A stretch of DNA of 64,000 nucleotides from NCBI GenBank assembly GCA_032988165.1, contig JANTQF010000157.1, positions 1-64,000 of the forward strand, in the 5' to 3' direction. A program made the translations under genes and the position numbers. The DNA is from Emmonsiellopsis sp. PD_33 (taxonomy: Eukaryota > Ascomycota > Eurotiomycetes > Onygenales > Ajellomycetaceae). The notes under the pieces were generated by a model. The model did no database searches and had not been told where the DNA came from. It saw only the letters and a program-made list of their open reading frames with translations. Each line of letters begins with the position of its first letter. Positions within the stretch are counted from its first letter, which is position 1. Positions 45,160 to 54,614 of the stretch are shown in pieces.

Positions 45160-46564
45160 TAGATTTCTGTCTATTAAGGAGCCCATGAGCTCTTTGTAAC
45201 TGCTTCCCGTTATCCGGAGATTTTTATACAAAGGGAGCGAGCAATAGTTGGAGAGAGCCATGATGTTTCTTTGAAAAGATTCTAGAACGGCTGGCTGCTT
45301 TTGTTTGTCCTGATATCATTGATGTGAGAGTTATGTTTTATGTCTATTTTATCTTTTTAGATAGATCGATATTCCAGCCATTTTACAAGACTGTTGACCC
45401 CCAACCACTCTTGCATGGATGGATTCAGCACTGTCAAAAATGATCATCCATGTTCTAGAAAACAGGAATGTTCCGCCCGTTAACCTGTCAACTGGTTGAT
45501 CGGTTAACTAGTTAGCTATCCACTAAAAATCCGCTTATCATCCCTCCCCGGAGCAAGCTAACTTCTCCATGCCCCGTACTTCTGGATAAATTAAAAAGCA
45601 ACTTCAAAAGCTGTATTTACCCCGGCTTGGCCCCATCGGAGAAAAGGGACCTTCTAGCCGCTGAATAGTACCTATCCAATGTTTTCCAGGCCGTGGGAGT
45701 TGTGTAGATAGATATCAATACCCGACCAAGAGTAACCACGGGGTATGTAGGAGGGGGCGGCAAATGATACAGATATTTGTAAATTGTGAAGAGGAGAAGG
45801 GCGAGATTTTTTGAGATTGAAATCTCGCGTCTTTAAACCTGCTATGGTATATGGACTGATCCCATGTCTTCTTCTCCACGATCCAGTCCATAACCTCAAA
45901 TTATTCACCACCACGAGCAAGGGGCCCAAACCGGACCACGGGATAAATAAAAAAGGTACAGGAAACCCAAGACAGATCCCGAAGCCGCCCAGGAAACAGA
46001 TTACGGGGATCACAGTCCAAACACACGCCGACGTCTGCGCTAAAACGTCCCTAGAACATTCCAAGATAGCGACGGGCCTGCTTAGCTTGAGAGCTAACGG
46101 TCCATGCTGGAGGCAGACTGCACAATGTCTTCCGCTTCTGCAATTCAGCCTGTTCTGCTCCGTCGGGCATCCCCAGTATCATCCAAAATGAGGGCTGGGG
46201 CACCCAATCGGCTTGATTTTGCTGCCCTTTGCCCTCATCTCGGCCTGCAAGGCAAAGGGACCCTTGCGGCTTGGATCTGTGAGATTCGAGTGCAATTCGC
46301 TGATCTGAGTGGAGAATAGCACGCTCCAGGGATTTTGGACCCGGAATGAGCGCTGCACGCGATGTTTTCTCTCATTATCCCTGCGGGGGAAATGCTGGGG
46401 TCCGGGGATGAGGTCAATACCCGCAGGTTCTGTACATATAAGTGCTATGGTTCCCTCCCCGATTCAGGGGATGCTGCGCTCTCCTCAACCTCCTTCTTTT
46501 GGGACCTGATTCCTTTTCTTGACCTGAGCCTGCGGAGTCCCTCTGTCTACCAATCTCTCTCAAT
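45160..46564. other. Intergenic with xylanase promoter
   Basis: WRS1 3' UTR followed by the upstream region of the GH10 gene. A CTAGCC (reverse of GGCTAG, XlnR-like) occurs at 45654-45659; clustered CreA-like sites and a TATA box lie near 46383-46444. Confidence 0.5.
46383..46444 (+). promoter_or_regulatory. CreA-site cluster and TATA box of xylanase gene
   Basis: Three SYGGRG matches lie within 25 bp: GCGGGG (46383-46388), CTGGGG (46395-46400) and CCGGGG (46402-46407). CATATAA at 46436-46442 follows, about 120 bp before the ATG. Paired CreA sites mediate carbon catabolite repression of xylanases in Aspergillus-type fungi. Confidence 0.5.
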
Positions 46565-47920
46565 ATGGTTCAATTACTATCCACCCTCGTTACAGTGCTG
46601 GCGGCCGCAAGCGCTGTCGAAGCTGTTCCTACTTTGTATGTGATATTCTTAGTCCCGGGTTGATCTGGAGCGGAGCAATGAGATAATATACTCTCCTTTC
46701 TTTCGAACAAAACTAATCCTCCTTACTAGCGACTTTGGCCGTTGGGGAAAGGGCGGTAAGGGAGGAAAGCATGGCTTACACACTGCTGCCCGTGCGAAGG
46801 GACGCTATCTTGGAACGGCCACCGATAATATCTATCTCGGGGATAAGCCATATGTTCACCAGTTGAAGAACAGGGCAGATTTTGGCCAGATAACTCCTTC
46901 GAACACCTTGAAGGTATGTTCCTAGATGCTGCCTGAGAAATACACAAATGCTGACAATAATTTATTATTTAGTGGGAAACCATCGAACCCCAACAGGGGG
47001 TGTTCAACTTTACACCCGGAGATGAGTTGGTGAACATGGCTCTCCGGAACCACCAGTTCGTGCGCTGCCACACTCTGGTCTGGCACAGCCAATTGGCACC
47101 ATGGGGTAAGTACTAGCATTTGCTCACAGAGATTTCCATTCTTTACTAATTGCATTACACCCCTTTAGTTGAGAACGGGAACATCACATGGACCAATGAG
47201 ACCTTGATCGATGCCATGGTCAGCCATGTTACCAAGACTGCCAAACACTTCAAAGGCAGATGCCATGCATGGGATGTCGTCAACGAAGGTAATTGACCTA
47301 TCCTTCACCATCTTTAGCTAAAATATACTAAAACTGTCTAACAAAAAGCCCTCAATGATGACGGAACCTACCGCGAGTCCATCTTCTACAAGATAATCGG
47401 CGAAGCCTACATCCCCATCGCCTTCGCCGCGGCCGCCAAAGCAGACCCACACGCCAAACTCTACTATAACGACTACGACCTTGAGAACGTCAGTAATAAA
47501 ACCGACGGTGCCATCCGCATCGCCAAACTCGTGCAATCCTACGGCGCCAAAATTGACGGTATCGGCATGCAAGCCCATCAAGTTCTCGGCCGCGTCCCCA
47601 CGTTTGAACAGCAGAAGGAGATCATGGCTGAGTATGCGAAGCTAGGACTTGAGTCTGCCTATACTGAATTGGATGTGCGCATGACCCTTCCGTCGACTAA
47701 GGAGATGTGGGAGGAGCAGGCGCAAGAATATTACAATGCGGCGCGTGCTTGTGTGGAGAGCAAGGGATGTGTGGGTATTACTATTTGGGACTGGACTGAT
47801 AAATATTCGTGGATCCCGGAGTACTTTGAGGGAGAAGGAGAGGCCCTGCCATGGGATGAGTGTCTGGAGAAGAAACCTGCTTATTATGGTCTGCTTAAGG
47901 GGTTTCAGGGCCGCCATTGA
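46565..47920 (+). CDS. Secreted GH10 endo-1,4-beta-xylanase
   Basis: Five exons: 46565-46635, 46730-46913, 46973-47105, 47169-47288 and 47349-47920, in phase, giving 359 residues. A signal peptide (LLSTLVTVLAAASAVEA) precedes a GH10 TIM barrel: YLGTATDN, NTLKWETIEPQQG, RCHTLVWHSQLAPW, the acid/base Glu169 in WDVVNEALNDDG, KLYYNDYDLEN, DGIGMQAHQVLGRVP, the nucleophile Glu276 in YTELDVRM, and GITIWDWTDKYSW near the end. The enzyme is secreted and cleaves internal beta-1,4 bonds of xylan. No carbohydrate-binding module is present. A Gly/Lys/His-rich linker (GKGGKGGKHG) follows the signal peptide. Expression is probably induced by xylan and repressed by glucose, in view of the CreA-like sites upstream. 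Confidence 0.94.
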
Positions 47921-48285
47921 GCTCTCCTAAGACAAGGGGAGGGGGAGGGGGAGTGTCTAAATCCGCTTGACGCTGCGGATAAGTGTCATATTCATTTATT
48001 AAATTCTCTCTGTATATAATATAAATGCAAAACATTTCACACTTGGCTCTGTTGCTGCCACTCCCACTTGTCATGAGATCAAGGAGTAGAGACCCGGAGA
48101 AAAGTCAATTAATTATCAAACAACGAAAGAATAATAACTAACAGAAACAACCAACTAGGCTTTATCCACCCTTCCCACCCTCTCTCTCCTACCATATAAC
48201 CAGCTTTCCACCTCCCGTCGTCAGCGTAGTCATTATCCTATCCCAGTATCAAACGTCGCTACCAGGCAGTATGGTCCATGGTCAT
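47921..48285. other. Intergenic, convergent
   Basis: Short convergent spacer with both 3' UTRs. No gene seen. Confidence 0.5.
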
Positions 48286-48546
48286 TCATTTCATTGAGGC
48301 ATACTGACCATATCATACCAGCATTCCCTAGTATATAGGCACACGTACGCGCCAACATATTCTGAATGAATCACTTACACAAGTCTGACAATAATTGGAA
48401 GACGTAAATGTAGTCCTCATGGCGTTTCCCCCGCAAGGTTCTTGGATGATGTAGTACCAGCACTGGACATTGGCAGGGATACTACCGCGACATCCAGCAC
48501 AGTCACTGCTGTAGCTGAAAATCTGGTACTGCCAGGTTTTAACCAT
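48286..48546 (-). CDS. Cysteine-rich mini-protein (61 aa)
   Basis: Exon 1 48546-48379 and exon 2 48303-48286 (donor GTAAGT, acceptor GTCAG, phase 0) encode 61 residues. The sequence is MVKTWQYQIFSYSSDCAGCR, then SIPANVQCWYYIIQEPCGG, SSNYCQTC and the end YASMK. Six cysteines (CxxC, C, C, CxxC) suggest a zinc- or disulfide-stabilised micro-domain. There is no signal peptide, so it is probably intracellular. Without splicing the frame would add RVRVPIY-type non-conserved sequence instead. I do not recognise a named family. The strong donor directly after the last CxxC, the ATG and the Cys spacing argue for a real gene. Confidence 0.5.
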
Positions 48547-49717
48547 TTTTTCTTTTCTCCTTTTAATGTTTGTTTCGTGGAAAGGGGTGGAGGGCTGCGT
48601 CTGGAGTAAAGAAACGGGTTAGCATTTTGACCATCTGATGCCCCCCTTACTAAGTTTTCCTTTTAAAGAAAGAAGGAAACTCGAACCTTTCTCGGAAGGG
48701 TTGGGTAAATAGAACCCAAGTTGCTTATTTATAGAGGAAGGATTTCTTTGATATGATCGTCGTAGATCGCCAACCTGAAGACGTAAAAGGTGTTGTTGTA
48801 TGGAGAGTAATGTAATGTAAGTTGGTAGATGTGAAGACAAGAGTAATCCAGGGCGCAGGCGTTGTTGTATTTGGGGATATCTATGCGGCGGGAATCAGGC
48901 TACCCCCCCCCCCCCAAAAAAAAAAAATGAAGCGGGGTAAAATGACAGCCTCGTCGATATCAAAGTGTGCCTGCTGCTGATTGGATTATGAGGATGTATG
49001 GACATACATACATTCGGTCGAGTGAGGCTGGAATCTAGCCTTGTCCATTTTGCCTCCTCAAATGCGACTAGCAACTGCTCGATTAGATGCTAGTAGACAG
49101 CCCCGTGTGAACGAAGTGCTCTGGAAACATTCCCAGAGAATCGTTAGAGAACGGTTAAGGGTAAAAGCATGGATGGTTCTGCAAACAGGAGTTAAATATA
49201 GTCACCAATCGCCCCTGGTGGGTTCTTGGGGGCGGGGGGGGGGGATCTTCCCGCATGTGTCAACAGCTACGGAGACAGGATGCAGACGGGGAGATATCAA
49301 TCAATTCAACACGATTATCGGCTCTGCGCACCAACAGCAATGAGGCAACCAATCCGGGCTTGGAATATTGCATTCTATGCACTCCTGATGCATTAGAGGT
49401 GGCTGAGGTGTGGCTAGTATTGCAGGGATAACTAGAGCCCTCTTTGCTTGTGATTGAAGGATGAAGATCATGGTTGATAGATCTGCTGCATCGCCACAGA
49501 CTGTTGTTTGTCTTGCTAGGATGGCACACACACTGCTCTTCAAGGTCCAGATACTCTTGAAGTGCCTTTAAAATGTTGAACATACCCGGCTAGCAAGGCC
49601 GCGAGAGATGAGGGTGCTTTCAATTAATTATGCCATGTCTGCAAGTTTACCAAACCCATTCCCCGACCCCATCCCCGTTGATATTTTATTCCCTCTTTTT
49701 GCATTGAAGCAGCAGGG
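48547..49717. other. Intergenic, divergent
   Basis: Upstream regions of the Cys-rich mini-gene and the membrane-protein gene. Contains a C13A12 homopolymer pair at 48903-48927 and a G-run near 49232-49244. No ORF supported. Confidence 0.5.
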
Positions 49718-51615
49718 ATGATTCTCCTCATTTTTATCTGGGCCCAACTCTCGAGGCTGTCGCTGACAGCACCGCTGATTCCCACAGCAGAACGGGAACA
49801 GCCGCAATCGGAGCAGCCAAAGTTTGTCTCGTGGGAGCGCGAACCTCTTACTAGGGGTACCTTCAGACTCATTGCCAGCTGTGTCATCACACTGTCTCTC
49901 TGTGTATGGACTGCGGTTCACCTAAATATTCCTGCTAGGTTTAGCGGCAATTACCTGCGGCGTACGGGTTGGGTTATTATGGGTTTGCTCGCCCCTGAGT
50001 TGGTTGTATACACAGCTTGGAGACAGTGGTCCTCTGCGAAGGAACTCACAAGACAAATGGAGGAACTTTTAGAGGAGGCGAGTTCCCCGTCTCTATCCAC
50101 ATATCTGTCATTACAGCGCTAATCGGGATCTGATTTATGTCAATAGCGTGCAGCAAAGACTGGAAATACCCAAAAATGCGAATGGACACTTGTTCACAGC
50201 TTCTACGCTGGCATGGGCGGCTTCGTAATTGATGTCCCGCGTGATAAGAGCTTTGTATCAGATCATTCGCGGCTCACATTGACGGCCCAGGGAGTTCTTC
50301 TACTTACCGCGGCGGGTTACAGCCTTCCCGAGATCAACAAGAAGTCAATCCTTGACCGGAGCAAAGCTGATAATGTGGCCAAGGTTCTTGTCTGCCTCCA
50401 AGCCGCATACATGATAGCTCAGTGTGTCGGTCGAGTAGTTGCTAGACTGCCTGTCACCCTTTTAGAGGTCAACACTTTGGGGCACGTTGCTTGTGCTTTG
50501 ATCATGTATACGTTTTGGTTACAAAAACCGCAAGACGTACAAGTTCCGACGACATTTTGGAGCGACGACATTGGGCCTATTTGTGCGTACATGTATATGC
50601 GCAGCGGTATGAGCCGTGAATGGAGTGGGCGGAAGGGAGAATGGGCGTATCTCCATCTATATGATGACGGCGACCTTGAGAGAGGGAACATGAACGAAAC
50701 GATCCAGAAGGTGAAAAAAGAAAAGAGGATCGAAAGGGAAAACTCTACAGGGCATGATATCGCCCTGCCCTCGCGCGACAAAGGGGGGAATGTACCGCCT
50801 AATACTACCGTCACAATCCGCGAACATCAAGTTCTGCGACGCACCAATCTTGGCCCAAAGCCCTCACGGGCCTATCCACCGTCTGTCGGCGAAACAGCGA
50901 GGCTGACAGGCGAGTTGACGATAAGGGATCGGGCTAGAAACGTTTATCGTCCCAGAGTCGTCCATCTTGATGCAATATCCGTCAATAGGTGGGAGCTCGC
51001 GTCGACGTACCGTCGCCGATGTTTGGCTACTTCCTCAATCTATTATCCTCGCCGAAAGCTGGCGGTCAAGACGGTTTCGGAACTTGTCGAAAATGAAGAC
51101 GCGGAGATTGAATTCCTCGTCCACGAAGTCCCCAACTGGCCTGGGTCTGCCGGGCTTCTCCCAAAGTCCTCATACTTCACGTGGGGCGCTATATCCTTTG
51201 CCGTGGCGCTGTATGGTGGTTTGCACATTGCTGTGTGGAACGATCATTTCCCAGCTCTGCCGAGGAGATTATGAGGCGCGTCTCTTCGGTCCTGATCGCT
51301 GCCTCTGGAATCTTGGCCACAATCTATATTGCTATTGATCGTCTCCCGTCACGAGGCGAGGAGAGTTACATTGACCACTGGGCTGATACGTTTGGCGATC
51401 TCGAATACACGGGAGGGAAGATCTTAATTCCCCTGACTCAATATGCGCTGATACTGATAACGGGGGCGGTTCTTATACTGCCACTTATTGGGAGTGTCAT
51501 TGTTTATATTCCTGCGAGACTTTTTTTGGTCATCGAGTCGTTTATAGCACTGAGGGATCAGCCAATCGAGGTTTACCAGACGCCGGATTGGACGGGCTGG
51601 GTTCCACATTTATGA
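49718..51615 (+). pseudogene. Fungal multi-pass membrane protein, frameshifted
   Basis: Exon 1 starts at ATG 49718 with a signal-like helix and the conserved block LCVWTAVHLNIPA...GWVIMGLLAPELVVYTAW. A second exon (from about 50147 or 50154) continues with CEWTLVHSFYAGMGGFVIDV, several helices and YGGLHIAVWNDH. Here the frame breaks: the conserved continuation FPSSAEEIMRRVSSVLIAAS lies in another frame from 51247, ending at 51615 with YQTPDWTGWVPHL. Reading straight on gives a stop at 51272-51274. One base appears missing around 51245-51247. Both halves are otherwise intact, so this is either a recent pseudogene or a sequence error. The family is a common ascomycete integral membrane protein of unknown function. 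The intron near 50082-50153 lacks a consensus donor, so that junction is uncertain. Confidence 0.6.
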
Positions 51616-52961
51616 AGGCAAAGGGTGTGTTTGTGTTTGTTTTGCGAGCGTGTTAGGATTTGGAGTTGGGCGATATATTTCCAGCGTTTTCTATTCCGCA
51701 GGTCGATTGTATAATTGGCGTATCTCACGGATCTTGTTGTAGCACTGCGCAGGACAAGAGATGTCAGCTCTGGTCTTGACACCGTCGGCCTTCCCTGCCA
51801 AGCTGGTCACATTCAATCTGAATTGAGGGGAATGTTAGAGCCTGTAGACTCCTTAGACAGATGTGTGCTTACCATGAACTCAATATATGATTGCTTGACC
51901 CGTTGTCTACCATATGTAGTCAGAAGTCTGTCCAGGACGTCACACCAACCTTATTTGAGCCTCCAACCCCTAGCCCTTATCAATCTGATCGGCTCCACAG
52001 GCACGTGGAACTTTAAAGCCTAATTTACGCACTAAACCGGGAATGCACTAGCCCCTCGTTGTTTCCCAAAAAAGCAGCCAATCAGCATCCGTCACGTGAA
52101 ATCCCGTGGCTGGGGAAACCTTAATTCGACGACCAAGCGGCCCCTGCCACTCTAATTTTCTATTTGTCCAGCCACTCGCTGTCGAGTCTCGAGGCCAACA
52201 AAGCAGGCTGGGAAGTGGGAGGGGAGCTTAGAATGACTTGATATATGGTTAGCGATGGTAGCTTTGTTGTTGGTTTTTTTTCTCTTTCTCTTCCTCTTTC
52301 TCTCTCTCTATTTATTTTGAATGTTTCGCTCAGTTCAATCTGAACCACCAGCCGCCCGGGTGACGCCGTATATACTTAACCTTCTTGCACATTGGATACG
52401 TTTGATTGAAATTAACTTCCTTTGTCAAATTGATACCCACACTCTACATCGATTGATTTATTTCCGTGTTGGTTTCGCAAGCCAACGTCTGTGAATATTT
52501 GTTTCTCTGTCCAATTTGCCATATATACCCGCTCATATCGATTGCCCTTTTCCCAAGCTTCTTGGAATTGCTGCTTGCCTGCTTGCTCATTATTTTCAAG
52601 GCTCAGCTAAAAAAAAAAAGGTACGTCAAGGTTTCCCCTCACCTCTCCTCCCTCCCTCTCACCTCTCAAGCTCCCGTGCGCCGCAGCGCAGTAAGCCGCA
52701 TTTCGCATCTTACGAGCACATATTGCAGAGCACAGAGTAGAACACAGATTTAAAAAACCAACTTGGTGCAATATATACTGACGAATATCTCTCCAGTCCA
52801 GAACCCTTTCAATATCTACTTACCTATACGAACGACCTCGAGTCTTTCAACGCTTTCCGCCACCAATCTATTGAATATATATAACGAAAGTGTACCCTCA
52901 ACTCAACCCACTGCCCCAGACATCCCCCCCCCGGCTTTAAAAGCAACCCCACGCCGCAAAC
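51616..52961. other. Intergenic with micropeptide promoter
   Basis: Contains CCAAT (52077-52081) close to CACGTG (52093-52098), a CT-rich tract (52277-52312) and what looks like the long 5' leader of the micropeptide gene. No other ORF is convincing. Confidence 0.5.
52093..52098. promoter_or_regulatory. CACGTG E-box with adjacent CCAAT
   Basis: CACGTGA 12 bp downstream of a CCAAT box, 870 bp before the micropeptide start. Confidence 0.35.
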
Positions 52962-53108
52962 ATGGTCAAGAAAAACATCGCCATCGCAATCATCATTATA
53001 ATCCTCTTCATAATCCTCGCCGCCGTGGGCTTCCTCATATATGCCGCGAAGAACCACGCTTTGTTCTTCACCGGCGGTCGGAGGGAGATTGATGAGGAGG
53101 AAGGATAG
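52962..53108 (+). CDS. 48-residue single-pass membrane micropeptide
   Basis: An ATG-to-TAG frame of 49 codons encodes MVKKN, an uninterrupted hydrophobic helix of about 24 residues (IAIAIIIIILFIILAAVGFL followed by IYAA), then a polar end KNHALFFTGGRREIDEEEG. Basic residues before and acidic residues after the helix give a clear topology signal, with the N-terminus probably cytosolic. The ATG context AAACATGG is good. The composition (helix with only Ile/Leu/Ala/Val/Phe/Gly, charged ends) is far from random in this otherwise low-complexity region. No family is recognised; small tail- or signal-anchored peptides that regulate pumps or ER processes are a possible analogy only. Confidence 0.6.
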   Translation: MVKKNIAIAIIIIILFIILAAVGFLIYAAKNHALFFTGGRREIDEEEG

Positions 53109-54612
53109 TGGATGACTATATTATATGCCTGGAGGAGTGATCTGTAGTTCGGGTTAGGATCGGGAAGCGGGGCTGTGAGAGCTGCTTGAGGACCAACTCG
53201 GATGCGTCTTGCATTTACATTGAGATCATCAATCCGTCCCACGCTGGGGGAGAAATCACAATACTCGGACGCGGGCAACCCCGCTGTCCCAAATAACCCC
53301 CCAAGGACCTCAGGCCACGCACCCCGAAACGACATCCTCAACACGCCCCTCTCCACCGGCCCAGGAATATATATATATACCCACCGCGCAATCCGCCCAC
53401 TTATAACCGTACAGGCCCGCCAACTCACTTCCCTACTTACCATTTCCATCCCGCAACGCCGATACGATAATAAAACGCACCTACATCCATTACATACGAT
53501 ACATACATACATATACTCCCTCTCACGACCGATCCCTAGCCTAACCCAACCATCAAAACCGGAAACCGAGAAGCGGGAAAAAAACAAAGTTGTTAATAAC
53601 ACCCCCCACCACACACACACGTACCCAACGATATACCATACCGACCTACCTATATCTACCCCCTGCCACCATGTCACGGCGTTTTCCAGCGGACTATCCA
53701 TGTATCATTAATTGTCTGCAACTGATGGCAGTGATGATGATAATGAATAATGATTTCGATGAGGTCGAGTTTTATAAATAACATCATCCCACCACCACAC
53801 ACCACCGCCAGCCCCCCTTTTTTGGTTTTTGGTTTTTCTTTTTCTTTTTTTGGAAGCACGATATAGAAAAAAGTCATGACGGAATGAAATGATTTAACGG
53901 TGGTTTGTTTGTATGTTTGGTTATATAGAAGGCGTTTTTTCTTCTTCTTCACTTTTTTTTTTCGGTTCTGTTTTTGACTGGGAGTTCGGTAGTTCACTAT
54001 ATGGTTTTGGCTATGGGCGTTTTTTTATTTATTTCCGTTGTCTTCCTGCCACCTATCTATCTATCTATCTACCCGCCTGGATATTCTGTATATCTATATC
54101 CATCTATATATATAATTTGCTTCCACACACATCAAATTATTCTCATCCCTTCCTTGCGTGTTGTTTTCTGTCTGGAGATATTGAATATATCATAGCTTAT
54201 GAAATTGGTGGGGATTATAATTTATAGGGGTAGTAGTTATCTACCCCCCCCCTCTCCACCCTTTTCATTGTTATGGGGTATATTTTTGTCGTTTTTTATT
54301 CACAGTTCATAGTTCATAAATAGAGATAGAGAAACGCTGAGGGCGATTTCTACGAAACGTAAAAGCAAATTGGAAAAAACAAAGAAGGGAATACATAAAT
54401 AAAATATCCATCCTACTTTCAATCTCTCCCCCTTGCATATATAATCGAGATAACCTTGTACATACCTACATACATACACTACACTACATCCACACCCCCC
54501 ACATATCTTCAATCTCTCCCCCCTTGTATATATAATCGAGATCACCTTGTACATGTACATACATACCTACATACATACACTACATCCACTCCCCCCCCCC
54601 ACCCACATATCT
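53109..54612. other. Intergenic, repeat-rich convergent region
   Basis: 1.5 kb with (CTAT)n at 54053-54071, T-rich tracts and a duplicated pyrimidine-rich segment. Two long overlapping opposite-strand frames at 52.9-53.7 kb read as low-complexity and are not credible. Confidence 0.5.
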
Positions 54613-54614
54613 TC
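54418..54614. repeat. Tandem duplication of about 90-100 bp
   Basis: The segment TTCAATCTCTCCCCC...ATATATAATCGAGAT...ACATACATACACTACA...CACATATC occurs at 54418-54508 and again, slightly longer, at 54508-54614. Confidence 0.75.

Noticed and set aside
52937..53711. Long overlapping open frames of 254 codons (-) and 169 codons (+).
   Set aside because: They overlap each other and the micropeptide. Their products are low-complexity and start in repeats, and no domain is visible.
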